In this document: piece after piece, positions 24,413-37,246 of the stretch
Layout: every line of letters begins with the position of its first letter
Numbering within the stretch: the first letter of the stretch is position 1
Assembly: GCA_003024175.1 (NCBI GenBank)
Contig: MDYQ01000539.1
Span: 27,011 to 91,010 of the forward strand
Direction: 5' to 3'
Length of the DNA: 64,000 nucleotides
Source: Planoprotostelium fungivorum
Lineage: Eukaryota; Evosea; Variosea; Cavosteliida; Cavosteliaceae
Made by a program: the position numbers and the translations under genes
Notes under the pieces: generated by a model
The model's input: the letters and a program-made list of their open reading frames with translations, nothing else
The model's database searches: none
What the model was told of the DNA's origin: nothing

Positions 24413-24982
24413 ATGCAGGCACAGCGACTTCTGAAGGAATACAAAGGAATTAAATCTGAGCCCTCAGAAGATATCTCACTCGCACCCGTGGACGACGATG
24501 ATTTGTTACATTGGTCAGCGCTCATCCGTGGTCCTGTTGGAACACCCTTCGAAGCAGGAGTATTCAAATTAGCCATAACGATACCGACTCAATATCCATT
24601 GGAACCACCGAAGGTCAGGTTCATCACGAAAGTATTCCATCCAAACATCCATTTTAAGGTGAGAGTACGTCCATTCTCCCCCATTTCCTCTTTGAATTTG
24701 ACACTGAGTTCATATAGAGTGGAGAGATCTGCTTGGATCTACTGAAAAACGCATGGAGTGCCATCTATACTCTACAGTCTGTTTGTAGAGCCATTGCATC
24801 TCTCTTGGCTTCTCCAGAGCCTGACAGCCCTCTGAATTGTGATTGCGGTAAGTCCTCCTCTTACTGACGACGATTGAGAGACAACAGGTAATCTGTTGCG
24901 TTCAGGCGATGTGAGAGGATACAATTCGATGGTCAGAATGTACACGAAATTATATGCACAGATACCATTCCAGACGATGTAA
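24413..24982 (+). CDS. PEX4: Peroxin-4 ubiquitin-conjugating enzyme (E2)
   Basis: PEX4 is the E2 that monoubiquitinates the import receptor PEX5 at the peroxisome membrane so that it can be recycled. Three exons (24413-24658, 24718-24847, 24888-24982) join in frame to a protein of about 156 residues. The E2 core is clear: HPN motif, then GEICLDLLKNAW with the catalytic cysteine, then YTLQSVCRAIASLLASPEPD. The tail SPLNCDCGNLLRSGD distinguishes plant and protist PEX4/UBC21 from other E2s. The introns are 59 and 40 nt. The start is the first ATG of the open frame and gives the usual E2 N-terminal helix (MQAQRLLKEYKGIKSE). Confidence 0.93.
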
Positions 24983-25285
24983 ATAGAGAGTTCATCAATC
25001 GTAAGATGAGGACATGTACAGCGGTCGGACGATCGTAAGATGAATAAACTGAATATATGACTCGAACGGATTAATCACTATCTCTATTGCCATCCATCAT
25101 TGAACACAAAGATATCGTCATTCACATTTATTGTGTGACAGGTACCTTCTTATCTGAAAGAAGTACCCTCAACTTTATCCCACAAACAATGTCCACTCCC
25201 AACTTCTCCGTCTCGAGGTGTCTGCTCTTGTACACTCCTCCCTTGTACCTGATGCCATCTCAACCACACGATACACAACGATGTC

Positions 25286-28200
25286 CTACCCCTTTGCGAA
25301 ACGAAAGCCATCGGGGCTCTTCAGCTTGAACCGATGTGTACCCGTTCGCTCCATGATGTGAGAGGCATACAATTCAGCCGCCCTGACGACAGACGGATCG
25401 TTGCAATTGAAAGTGAGGACGATCAAGTCATTCTTGTCCAATAAATATTTCTTCCTCAGGAGTTGAACCTTTCGAATCAATTCTCTGCCGTAACCTGTGA
25501 TGGTGAGGGTGTGATCACATTGGATGACTCACCCTCGTGAAGGAGGGAATCTGTTCGTGTGGTGTCTAAATAGGCTTGGATGTCTCCCTCTCTGGAATGC
25601 ACCCAGGGTGCCTCTGTACAGTGCTCTAAGATCAAGTGATGCTTCTTTATGTCCACGCTCTGTTCTTCGTCATCCCTCTTCCTCTCTTCTCCTCACCATG
25701 ACTTCCTGTGATTCTCCTTCTATACTGATCTTCACTTCTGATTCCTACCTTGATCAATCGCCTCCCTTCTATTCCTCCTCACCTCGTTTAAAAATATCCT
25801 CTCGTGGATGACATTCGAATTCTGCTCGATGTAATGAACCACTTGAGCTGAAGACTTACCCCATGACCTTAATTCTTCTCAGTCTCTGTGAATGGGAGGA
25901 CAACACTCACTTTCCGATTGTGTTTAAATTGGGACGAACGAACACTTGGGACCTCGTGGGTTCGAAGGAGATATTCTTCGAGTTGGTCCTCAGCATGATG
26001 ACATCGCGCAGACGATCTATACTCCCCTCCTCACTCTTCCCACAGCTGAATCGAATCTCTCTCACAGGATGTCTCACTCCTGATCACATTTACGACTGGA
26101 TGAAAGTGAATGGAATACCTATGGATGCTTTGATGCGTGCTGCTAGTATGGCCGTGACTGCCCTTTTGATGACATTGAAATCGACTTCCAGTTGTGTGTT
26201 CAGCAGAGAATGATCCACAGTGGGCCAAGAGTGCAAGTGAATGCTGATGGGAGAGAACAACCACGTGTCTCTTAACTCTGTACAATCCTCTCTCAGATTT
26301 CTGTACACCTGCTCACTGCAGTATGTCAGGCAGGGATCGATGTACAAGGATAGAGGATAAACAGTCGATCGATGCGTATGAGATGGTGATCAACTAAAAG
26401 ACTATTCAATGTGGTAGATATGTGAGGAAGAGGAAAGACTAACTAACCTGAAGAAGGGAGAGACGATGGAGAACATGGTGAAGGAGACGATCAAGACGTG
26501 AACCATGACCGACAGAACGACCGATTGTTCTTCTGCCGTACCACAATTGACACGCTCCCACACCAACTGCATGTACGTCTTCGACAGATCCATGAGAAAT
26601 CGGGAGAGAGTGGACGGTGTCTGGTGCAACTGAAACTTTTCCATCGCCGCCGTGATGGACTGTACGGTGACGTTGAGGTGAGATAGAACGTACAGCTCTT
26701 CTGTTCCCAGTAGATGTCGAACCTCCTCCAAAAGCCGGATCTGCACGCGTCAGAGGGGAAGAGAAGAGACGGACGAACTTGTACACTGTGGTGGGCTCTG
26801 AAGTCGATGACGTACTTGTGGATGTTCCAGAGGATTCTCATGTTCTTCGAAATTTGATCGACATCCCTGGGGTTGTAGTTCATGTCTTGACCTGGACTGC
26901 TCGCTCCTATGACGTAGCATCTCATGACATCGACTCCGTACTGTTGTCTTCAATGTTTGTGTATGTGAAGACTTTACCTTTCCCGTGATCTCTTCTGGTA
27001 GAATGTAATTTCCTTGAGATTTACTCATCTTCTTGCCCAGGGTACTGTTGACGAAACCGTGTACGTACACGTTACGAAATGCAGGTTTGTCGAATACGAC
27101 CATGCTGAGGACGTGCAATAGATTGAACCAACCTCTGATCTGATCTCTTCCCTCTAAGATGAATTCGGCAGGTGTGAACTCTGTCAGTGGTCTGTCTTTC
27201 GAGTGAGACGAGAACCAACGGACAGAGTTCCACAGCGTCGTACCAGCGTCCACCCAAACCTTGATTTATCATGTTATCGTTTGCCTCATTCATTTTCATT
27301 CTACATATGTATGATAATATGATCAAAAGTACGACGTACTTGTATATCAAAGACGAAGGATAGAACGGTAAACTCACATCCAGCACATCAGAGATTCTGC
27401 GGTAATCACACATCTTCCCCGTCTTGGTAGATGCCCTCCTGATGACGATCGGATCTACGGTATCGATATGTAAATCTTGTGGCTCCTCTTCCAAACCTAC
27501 ACGATCATCAGCTCTCCCCCACTCTCGTCTCACCTGCGAGGGAGGCGAGTTCTCTGGCACTGGATACGATGAGATAATCCTCTTCATCTTCCGTGTTGAT
27601 CCAAATGGGAAGAGGAGTGCCCCAGAATCTGATTCATTTGAGTCGTACCACGAGTGAAACATCACCTCTGCTTCGATATGGAGTTATCTCTCAAGTTTGT
27701 CAACCAATTGGAGAATGCATTGTAAGCCGACTCCGGCATCCATTTGATCTTGTCATTCTCCTCGATCAACCTCTCCTATCGACGATCAACAATATTGTAT
27801 CAGGTAGACTCACCTTGATGTCTTCGATCTTGAGGAACCATTGTTTTGTCGTTCGAAAGATGACCGGAGTGCCACTTCTCTCTCCGTGGGGGTAATCGTG
27901 GGTCACTCTCTGTGTGCACAACAGGGCTACAACTGTGAGATAAATCATCTGTGTTGGATTACCTCTGCAGTGCTGTAACTTTTGAACGAAGACGGCATCA
28001 TCCATCTTTGCCCTGAGGCCATCGAAAGGAGAGAGATTCTCTATGATTCCGCTCTCGTTCACTGTGTTGAATGCAGGTAAACCAGCCCTATATCCACATT
28101 CATAGTCTTCAGGCCCACACCCTGGGGCACAGTGTACTATTCCTGTTGTTCCTCAGTCTGTTGCCTCGATGATGGCATCTTTGGTCGAATTCATACGATG

Positions 28201-29737
28201 ATCGATGTTCGAATGGACACAAAATGGATGACGAGATGATGAATGATCAATTGACCTGTTCCTGCGGTAGAAGCAGATGTATCGGCTATACAGGAGAAGG
28301 CCTTGGAATGCTTCAGCTTCATCTGTTCGTAAATAGGATTGAGTCTGTGGAAAGGGTGCTCGTATGTCATTCCTTCGTAAATCAGCCCTCTTTCTTTCCT
28401 CTCCTTCACCTTCTAACTCCTGGCCTTGGTAGTTTCCCAACACTTTGTATCCCTTCAGATTTAATTTCTTGAGGAGCAGATCGTCGACGGAATCTCTAAG
28501 AATGTACCAGTTCTGCTCTTCTCCCTCGTACACTACATTCAACTGTGTGGAATCAGTCCGTTCCATCCATTTCAGGACAGGAATCATATTATGATTCATT
28601 CATTTTATGAGAAGATACAATCGATCACTTCACCTTGGAATAGTGCAGCTTAGGATTGACCAATATGGCCAAGTTATACGCTATGGTCCACGGTGTTGTG
28701 GTCCATATCTTGCTGAATCAGTGATGCACAGTTAGGAGCGCTCACAATAAAGTAAGTTGTAATCCTATCTCTCATATTGGTGATCTTTAAACGTACATAG
28801 ACAGCCGTATCTACGATATTCTTGTACTCCAGTTCATCTGTTCAACCATTGAGTGATTCTGTTCATTCCAATCATAGAATATAAATCTCTTCACGTTTCG
28901 AGAGAGCAGTACCGCTAGTGACATCCCAAGCCATAGTTCGTAGACCCTTGTTCATTCAGCAAGCTTTCGACAGTAGTGATCACCTTGTACAATCTCCCTT
29001 TCTCGTGGGCTCTGGCGATGAACCACCACTCACCCTCCATGAATTCCTTGCTGAGTGATTGATAGCTGTTATCGAAATCCATCCACACCCCTGAAACGAT
29101 GAGATGAGGCGGTGTGAGATCGTACCCAATTGCTTGAAGGTCTGAGACATGGTGTTCATGTTTTCGATGCAGAACTGTCTGCACAATTGGACGAAGCGAT
29201 CCTTTCCGATCTTGGACTCTATGTCGTTCCTCCCTGATATACCGTGTGCTAGCTCTGTCGCCCTCTCTGTTGGAATACCGTGCATGTCCTATCGCTTTCA
29301 GTTTCTTTGTCAATTTGACTCCGACAGCAGAAGGTCTCACGTAACCTGGTCTGTCCCAGATGTCGAATCCCTGCATTCTCTTGTACCGGATAAACATGTC
29401 TTTCATCGTCTTGTTCCACGCTGTACCGATATGAACTCTACCTAGGAAGATCCGAGTGAGCGTTATGAGATGATGGAATCAGATGAGATCACCCGTGGTA
29501 TAAGGAGGACCATCGAGAAAGTAATAAGGTGCTCCCTTTGAAGACTTTTGTTTGGCCTTTTTGTAGATCTGGTTCTCCTCCCAGAATGCAGAGACCTGCG
29601 CCTCGATGAGGCTGAAATCGAAAGAGGAAGACACAGTCAGAGGCATCTAATTTGAAGAGATGCACGAGAGATGGGCACGTGCCAATGATGTGCCCAGTTC
29701 CCAGTCTCCCGGCATTTTTCCCGGAAGATTCGGTCAT
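25286..29737 (-). CDS. Isoleucyl-tRNA synthetase, archaeal-type
   Basis: This class I synthetase charges tRNA-Ile. After splicing, the 5' part reads [12 protein letters not shown], then [20 protein letters not shown] (the HIGH-class signature in the HIGT form), [12 protein letters not shown], and [20 protein letters not shown]. The KMSKS loop is [20 protein letters not shown] near 26990-27040. The C-terminal anticodon-binding and extension regions follow ([20 protein letters not shown], near 26120-26210). It ends at 25286. HIGTAWNK and KMSKSQGN match archaeal and some bacterial-type enzymes better than the usual eukaryotic cytosolic IARS1 (KMSKRKKNY). The start at 29737 leaves only 37 bp to the divergent syntaxin gene; an in-frame ATG at 29803 would overlap it. 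About 20 introns. Cytosolic location is presumed, since no clear presequence is seen. Confidence 0.88.
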
Positions 29738-29774
29738 TCCACAGATCGATCTGCACCAGCCGATTTGATCTGAG

Positions 29775-30879
29775 ATGGACAGAACATTAGCTTTTCTTTC
29801 CATCGTAGACGAGGAAAAAAAGCATGGTGACGTTGATTCAGCACCGTTTGAACGGAATCATGACACAAGGAATCTGCATTCAATGGCACTATCAGCGGTG
29901 AATAAGAGTGTCCATTCAAAACTGATCTTAACCAGCTCAAATCTGTTCGCGAAGTGAACCAGTTTCTCTTGGATACAAGAGAAGATTACATTGACATCAA
30001 TCGGTTCGTAGCCTCTTCAATACGCAAACGTGGTACCTCTGTGAAACATATTAACAGGTAAGGGAAACGTCTAACTCTCAAAATTGATGATTCACGTCAG
30101 ATTCACGGATGGTGATCGCGACCGAATTGATAAAGAGGTCCAACAGATGTTGAAAGAATGTATGATACAAACGAATCAATTTGCTGATGCAGTTGCAAGG
30201 TGAAAAAACGACAATCGATCGATTTGACTCTGGCAGCAAAGAGAAGAGCACCGAACGGCTATCTCATTACAAGGGAGTAATCAACTTCATCACGACGAAA
30301 ATTCAAGACGTGACACAAACATTCGGACAGCAGAGGCAGATGAGAGTGAAGCAGATCGAAAAGAAGAATTCAGTGCATCACCTATTACCCGCCCCTGTCA
30401 TGATCAGGTGAACTCCCCTGACGCTTGAATAGACAACTGATCTGAACAGTGAGGGAGTCAGGAATCAACAGAGCGTGTCCCCTCGTATGGAAACAAGAAA
30501 CGAAGAAGAAGAGATGACCTCACGGGAGAGGCAGGTGCTGGAAGAAGAGAACCTTCTTCTATTGAGGGAGTTGGAGACATCCATGAGCCAGACGAGGTGA
30601 GAAGTAGAGGAGATGCTTCGATTGAAATGCATCAGGAAAGTGGAAGAGTCCGTGATGGAGATCTCTCAGATGATGGACACCTTCGTCACAAAGTTGATGG
30701 AACAATCTGAAGTCATCGAGCACAATCACCAGGTGGCCTTACAATCGAAAGCCAACGTGGACCAAGGAGCGAGAGAGCTGAGGAGGGCCGCTCAGTGGAG
30801 TGTGGACTTTCGAGTGTTCGTCTTGGTCTTCCTCCTCATCTGTTCCTTCTCTCTCTTGTTCTTACATCACATCACATAA
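29775..30879 (+). CDS. STX18: Syntaxin-18/Ufe1-like SNARE
   Basis: STX18 is the Qa-SNARE of the ER, acting in retrograde Golgi-to-ER fusion. The protein contains the family's N-terminal helical block (QLKSVREVNQFLLDTREDYI, then GDRDRIDKEVQQMLKE), a middle segment (TTKIQDVTQTFGQQRQMRVK), a SNARE helix (EISQMMDTFVTKLMEQSEVI, then EHNHQVALQSKANVDQGARE) and a C-terminal membrane anchor (VFVLVFLLICSFSLLFL). The final part closely parallels human STX18. The end at 30879 is certain. The 5' end is not: MDRTLAFLSIVDEE at 29775 fits the family's first residues, but the intron joining it to the next block could not be fixed. The gene is divergent from the isoleucyl-tRNA synthetase. Confidence 0.82.
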
Positions 30880-31060
30880 AATCCACAAGCAAGCACTCCC
30901 ATCCTCTCTGTCCATTGATATGTGCACTGCATATCCACTCATACATCTATCCATCGATTCTTCATTCATATTTCGTGATGGTCCATTTTCCGCCGAGATC
31001 AGTGATCATCTCCGTCTCACCCAACGGTTCTCTTCTGAATCCTTCCTTCACCTGCTCTCT

Positions 31061-32804
31061 TCAGTTCTTTCTTCTCCTCTTCCTCACCTTCTGAATCTTC
31101 TTCCACGTCACCAGATGGAATAGTGCGGGCTGCAGAAAAGATGCCTTGACCGTCTGTCCGTTCCTGACGAATTCGTACGAGGAGAGGAAGGGATTGTTCA
31201 TGGTGCTCCAATAGATTTCACCTTGTGCTTTCTCTCTCCAGATGACTTCAGAGACGTTCCAGTGAACGATGGAGTCGGGCTCCTCCGTTTCCACGCAGAC
31301 TCTGGCCGCTTCTGGTATCCACCACACCATCACCTTTTGTTTCTCACATTTATAACTGATCCGCTGTCTCCATCAGAATGGAATGTAGGGCGTCACCTCA
31401 CCTGCACACCGTGCTCTGTCTTCGTGCTGGTCCAGTTGAGCGGTACGTGAGCTTGATGGAAGGATAAGACCTATTGGAATCACTCTCACAAGTTCACAAC
31501 CACCTCACCTCTCGATCTTGGAATTCGTTGGGAACGTAAATGACTGATTTGAGATCAGAATCACCCCTGACATCGATGTGCCATTTGTCCAGTATGTCTT
31601 GGAGTATGGCGTGTGGTAGGAAGATGAAGGTGACGTCTGACGACGACACCACGATCTTCCCAAGGGCCCCTTCGTCGTTGGAGCCCAGCCTTCTCGTGTC
31701 ATCTCCTCCCTCGTGATCGATCCTTCTCACCATCCTGTACGCGTCGAAAACTCTTTGCAATACGTTTCAGGTGTTTGTAAACCAGCGATGCGAAGCCACA
31801 ATTGATTCACACTGGGGGTGAGCCTGAAAGCAGCACCAGCACCAGATAGCCACAAGCCTGATTTCATTTAGAAGACCATGACGAATGATTCGAATGTGTC
31901 TGTGGAGGAGACACACGGTGATCTGTCTCACCCTTCCATCCATAGGAAGGCTTCAAACCGATGACATCGAAGTGACCCAGCATATGCCAGGGAAAGCTGA
32001 CCGAGAAATCACCCATGATCATGTCCATATCCACTCGGAGCCAGTAAGAGAACGGTGTTGTTCTTCCTCGCCACTCTGTGTACATCTCTTCAAAGATGTC
32101 AGCGAACGCCACTTTGAATTCAGTGGCTGCTGGATACGGAGTCTTTAAAAATCTGAACAGATGGTGAGTCATTCGATGAGAGAACGGTGATTCACCTTCT
32201 TGTAGATTGTAACACCTTTTCTTCTTCTTCCTGCGTGCATTTCCACACTGTGCACATCCTATGAGAGAATAACTGCAGCATGCTCTCTTTCGTCATGCAG
32301 ACGTATTTGATGTTTCCATCGTATCTGGTGTGTGGCCGATCACCATCGCAGAGTCCCGGAGAATTGGTCATCGAAGGGATCAGCATATTCACATTTGGAT
32401 TGCGCTTCACTGAGGCGATAAATTGTGGCACGTAATCAGGAACTTGTCCTCCAAACCAGATGACAATGATCAATAAAGGGGTCTCTTTGTAATGGATCGA
32501 AGGTGATGTCATCCAACCGTGTGAGGTATTCTCTGTAATCAGCTTGAGGACAACAATCACACGTCATATCACCTGATTTTGTCAAGTTGGACGAGCTCAC
32601 TGGTGATCGATTGTTGAATGAATCAGATTCATTTTGTATCGGTCTTGAGCTGTATGAATAAGATTCGTATCGAACTGCATCTCACATGTTCTGAAGCAAT
32701 ATAAAGACAAAGGAAATAATACATAAAGCTAAGATGATGACCCTTCTACTTGGCGTTTGCCATGATGATGCTTGTTGATTTGGTCTTTTTGGGTACAATT
32801 CCAT
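31061..32804 (-). CDS. Type II membrane glycosyltransferase-like protein (DUF6625-like)
   Basis: Exon 1, starting at 32804, encodes a short basic cytosolic tail and a signal anchor (RRVIILALCIISFVFILLQN). A Ser/Asn-rich stem follows (NESDSFNNRSP), and then a luminal catalytic-like domain. That domain has IIVIWFGGQVPDYVPQFIAS, typical of DUF6625-type proteins, and later FSYWLRVDMDMIMGDFS with a DxD-like DMD motif for a metal-nucleotide sugar. Further blocks are FPWHMLGHFDVIGLKPSYGW and, at the end, FVRNGQTVKASFLQPALFH. It ends with a basic tail (KVRKRRRKN) at 31061. This layout is that of a Golgi glycosyltransferase. Donor and acceptor are unknown, and the DUF6625 match is from memory of the family pattern. 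Confidence 0.65.
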
Positions 32805-32928
32805 CCAGGATTGAACGGCCGTCGCCTGTGAATTGAGATGCACAGAAACTTACTTTCGCAGCACTGAACCGGGAGCCGACCATCTACAACGTTTTTGTCG
32901 TCCGAATGATCATCAGCAGGCACAGAAA

Positions 32929-35900
32929 ATGCGAAGCCCACCAGGTGAAGAATCTGGATTGATCAAGACATCTAAAGGGATCCATAGAGTCACCAATCGA
33001 TGATTTCAATGCACCTACTCTACGCGATGATGTAGAATCCATTGAAACAGACATATCCCATCTACCTTCACTGATTCCTTGGAAGAGAGCCGCTAAGATA
33101 TCCAATCCTGATACGGAGGGTGAGTGCGAAACCTGTTCTCGATGTAGACATCTTGCAGGACAAATAGACCTTGGCGATTCCGAGGAAGAAGGCTTATACG
33201 ACCCATCGACAGCTCCCACAGCAACTACACAGAACAAAGAGAGCTCTTCTGATGGTTCCCCAGAGCGATCATCTCTTCGTTCCAGTTTCGACGCCCTCCT
33301 CTTTCACAACGATGCCTCCTTAGAAATCCCTCAATCTTTGCCCTTGACGAGTTCACGTCCAGCACCCACACCAGAGCAACAAGAGGAAGAGAAGGAATTC
33401 TTCAAACGTCTCAGTCTAAGAAGGAGTGAGCCTGAGGAACCAGTGACAGGAGCATCTAAAAGATTGTACGAGAGTGCGACTTCTCTCAAATCGAGCACGA
33501 TCGACAAGTTATCTTCGGGACTCAGGAGATCGAAGCAACTGAGCAACACGAGCACTGCAACACAGCCCACTTCTACCGGTGGATCAACTGAGCCGACGTC
33601 AAGACACGATCAGGAGATATCACGAGTCAAGAGTGTGTCGAGACAAGAAGAGAAAATGGACAACATGCACGAGGTTCCAGATGAGGTGAATGAATGAGTG
33701 GTGAGAAGCAACTCAGTGAAATAGAAGGACGAATCGTACAGCAATGCACAAGGGAAGAGGGGTGACACGAGGAAGGAGAACGGGAAGAAGGAGGAAAAGC
33801 AGAAGATAGACGTAGAGGCGGGGAACAGTTTACCCTTCTTAGACAGGTTACCCAATGAAGAGAGTGTGGAGGTGCTGGAGTGCAGCATTCCTATACCCAA
33901 GAGAACTCCAAATATCGTGAGTTGAGTTGAATCTCAAATATGAATAACACATCACAGTCTGCAACGAAAGAGGTCAAGAAGAATAACTTTTTGAGCGCTG
34001 CAAAAGGAAAGAAGACAGATGAAGAGTTGGAGGTAGAAAGGCCTTGGACTTCAGCAAAACCGACAGAAGAGACATTGTCTGAATTGAGCGAGGTAACTAT
34101 TGTGACGAAGAGATTCACTCATATCGGGATAGGTGCTGAAGGCTGCTGCGTCGGCCAAGCAGAAGGAGAAGGTGAGATTTTCTTGGATGATCACAACAAC
34201 TGAATGATATAGGAGACCAAATTAGAGAAAGCAAAGAAAATCAATGTCCACTTGCCAGACATGAGAGATGCATCCAAGGTATGTTACGAGGTGGTGTGAT
34301 CTAATTCTGATCCATTCCAAGAATATCAAGGCAAATGACAAGACTCAACAAAGAAGCACAGACAAGAGAGCGAAGGGGAAAAAAGACAATGTCCCTGAAG
34401 TGACGGATTCAAGCAAGAAGGTGTATTGACATTGGCAGGTGGCACACAAGAAGCAACAGAATCAAGTGAAAGCCACACAAAAGAAGAGAAGAGAAGAGGC
34501 GAAGCAGAAGGAAGAAGAGGAAGACGAAGGGGAAGAAGAGGAAGAAGAAGAAGAGGAGGAGGAAGTAGAACAAGTTAAGAGAAAGAAAGAAGCGAAGCCG
34601 CAGAAAGACAAGGAAGAGAGAGAGGGAGAGGATAGCGAAGAAGAAGAAGGTGACAGTGCAGTTGAGGAGACATATTCTAAGGGGCAAAACAAAAAGAAAA
34701 TTGCAACGGTAAGAAATTCTCAAAAACAAGAGCCTACAAACTGACTGATATCCAGAGGAAGAAGAGCAAGACACAAACTAAGGAGAAGTCAAGAACAAGG
34801 GTAGAGGACAGAAGCACAGGAAAGAGCGGTGACAGAGCGAAAGACACAGCGAGAGAAGGCAAAAAGACACCCAAAACAGTGAGCTCTCAGTGATTCGTCA
34901 TCTCAACATTCTCAGCCAGAGACATCTGAAGAGGAATCTGCATCGAGTGAAGATGAAGAGACACAAACACAAGCACAATACAGTGGTAGCTCTGAAGAAT
35001 CAGCAGACTCAGCTGAAGAATCTGATCTCGACGAGGTGAATCTGAATCATACCATGTTAGCATAACAATGAGTTGTAGAATCTCAGTTTGGAGGAGATGA
35101 CAGGAGAGCTGTCTAAGACGAATCAGTGGGTGATGAACGTCACACGGAAGTCTAACGCTTTGAAGAGTGAATGCAACCTCAGGAAAGATAGGAAAGTATG
35201 TCAGAGGCACGGCTTTCAAAGGGATGCAATTTATTATCACTGGTATAGAAGAGACGAGTCGGTGAGAGACGCTTACAGTGGTGTAGCTGACCCTATTCAG
35301 GTTGACTGACCTAGAGCATAACATCATGCTTAATGGAGGATATGTTGTTGAGGAGATAGAAATGAGACCAGTGAGCGATAACATTGTGTATCTGCAATTG
35401 ATAGATATCCAGAGGAAAAATAATTCAATGTTTCTTATTTCTGACAAGCCACGAGAAACCAAGAAATACCAATTAGCATTAGCTAGTTGCATTCCTTGTG
35501 TGCACTACAAATGGTTAGAGGCGTGTATCACAGAGGTAGATTATACATCTTGGTAATCATTGAAATGCAACAGTCTCCTGTGCAAATGGTTGATTATACA
35601 CAATACCTCCTTCCTAGAGGCTTCTCTATTGTTGAAGGCATCCTCATCACAGAGTGAGATGTGTTCTTGGGATGTTTCTGACACAAGATAGAGTAGATGA
35701 GGAATCTCCTTTCACAGATGTACGTATTGAAATTGTATCTGATAGCCACTCCTTCAAGGTTAGCATCCATTGATCTTCAATTTTGACATACACAGGAACA
35801 CTTCAATCAAGTATTGCGCTTGTCAGAAGCACTAGTATTACAGAGATTACACAGGGAAGATGAAATCAACCTCAAATATGTTCTGTGTGAGGAAGCCCCA

Positions 35901-36071
35901 GACCAAGAAACGAAATCGAAATGCAAGAGGAATAAGATCCAAATCATCAATCGCACATGGGTGGTTCAATCTTTGATACACGGACAACTGATGGATGTTG
36001 GATTGCATTGCGACTTCACTTCTTTTCCAAAGAAGAAACGAGGGAACAAGATGTCACTGAGAAGAAGATAA
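32929..36071 (+). CDS. Tandem-BRCT protein of 53BP1/Crb2 type
   Basis: The N-terminal two-thirds is disordered and highly charged. It starts MRSPPESPIDDFNAP (exon 1 is 32929-32944, intron 32945-32987), continues with Ser/Thr-rich acidic sequence, then long Lys-Glu runs (34490-34660) and an acidic Ser-rich block (ETSEEESASSEDEET). The C-terminus has two BRCT repeats. The first begins FKGMQFIITGIEETSR and continues LNGGYVVEEIE, FLISDKPRETKKYQLALA, PCVHYKWLEACI. A linker, YTQYLLPRGFSIVEG, parallels 53BP1's NYLLPAGYSLEE. The second includes VRIEIVSDSHSFKEHFNQVL and IINRTWVVQSLIHGQ. The end is basic (KKKRGNKMSLRRR). About 14 introns of roughly 37-60 nt join in phase. 53BP1-class proteins read phosphorylated chromatin at DNA breaks. 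No Tudor domain was found, so the role is inferred from the BRCT pair only. Confidence 0.78.
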
Positions 36072-36724
36072 ATACCAATGATGTAAACAATGACGACTTT
36101 ACCAATGTTGGCTGTCTCTGTGCATGATTCAATCTGGTTTTGGCCGACCTACCATACAATGGACTGTTGATGTGAACAGAAGAAATATGGCTGATACACT
36201 CGTAACCTCTGCACAAGATGGCGTGGAAAAGAAACAATAACCCATCTCATAGAGTATGCTTTGCTCAACATGTCTTTGATGTGAGGAGGTATGATAGTAC
36301 ATGCATCTAAATGATATCACAGTCGAAGGAGTTCATTGAAATTTTTCAATGCAGAACAAAAGAGCATATTGCGCGGAACAGGAGTCAAAATAAGATAGAT
36401 GTATTGATATCAAGTTTACGGCTTCACTTCCGTTGCAATGAACATTTGAATCTTATTTACATCGACGATGAGACATGTATCAACGATGCAAAATTGTTGG
36501 CTAGTTGCGTTTTTCAATGTACTAGATGTCATTATTCAAGATGTCATCGTTAACTCCAACAATAGCTCGGTGACGTCTCTCAATACAATCATTCCACAAC
36601 AGCTCTATTTCTCCGCTGTGTCCACCATGTGAAGATCCGGGACTCGTCTGTAGAGCAAAAACCAGTGCCTTTCCTAGTTCGATTAGGATGATACGTTCAT
36701 GATGTTCTCCCCATTGCATTCAAC
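36072..36724. other. Intergenic region with unassigned open stretches
   Basis: About 650 bp between the BRCT gene and a small membrane protein gene. A plus-strand open stretch at 36311-36553 (KEFIEIFQCRTKEHIARNRS) and a minus-strand one near 36530-36719 (RIILIELGKALVFALQ) look mildly coding-like. Neither could be linked to a family or to a complete gene. Confidence 0.3.
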
Positions 36725-36967
36725 ATGATCTTCTCCGCTCTCATGGTCATCCAGGTGACATCGTCGATGTGATCGCTGATTCAATGTCAGATTCTCATGA
36801 TGATGCTCTTCTTACTGTCTTCATTCCCTGCAGGTATCGCCGTCATCATCACTTTGATTCTCACCGTTGGATTCTACGTGTACGTTCGCGCACGATTCAT
36901 CAACCTCATGGCCTATCTTCCCATCGATAACCTTCCCACTGCCCCCTTGAACTACGAATCATGGTGA
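36725..36967 (+). CDS. Small hydrophobic membrane protein
   Basis: Two exons, 36725-36754 and one from about 36791 to 36967, join in phase across an intron of about 36 nt. They give roughly 68 residues: MIFSALMVIQ, then a long hydrophobic stretch (LMMMLFLLSSFPAGIAVIIT and LILTVGFYVYV), then a short polar tail (RARFINLMAYLPIDNLPTAP, ending in NYESW). The hydrophobic part is long enough for one or two membrane helices. No family is recognised. It could instead be the last exons of a larger gene, but no upstream exon was found. Confidence 0.4.
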
Positions 36968-37246
36968 AGAGTGGAAGGAAGATGCATACAGAGTCTCTGC
37001 GTCCTGCACCCATCTTGGGTACAGAGACTCCTCTCTTACAGGAAATCGTCTTTCATGATCGCACGAGCATCGAAGAGAGGATGCAATGGGAGTCAACAAG
37101 CGTTTGGTTTGTCAGCTGTTTGTAGTGGTCGCTTTGGGGGGCTGATGTATTCCAACGAACCCTCCCTCTCTCGCTTCGATACTGCTTCTCTTCTTCTGCT
37201 TGAGTAGAGTGTAACAGAACATGAAGTGGTGATCTCATCGGAGAAC

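Noticed and set aside
29489-29803. The in-frame upstream ATG at 29803 as start of the isoleucyl-tRNA synthetase
   Set aside because: It would overlap the divergent syntaxin start and adds residues without family similarity; 29737 is preferred but not proven.
34421-34438. An apparent 18-nt intron in the BRCT protein gene
   Set aside because: A donor at about 34400 (gtgacg) gives a 39-nt intron to the same acceptor in the same phase and fits the sizes of its neighbours.
34406-34774. Long Leu/Phe- and Ser-rich open frames on the minus strand
   Set aside because: They are mirror images of the Lys-Glu runs of the BRCT protein and have no independent support.
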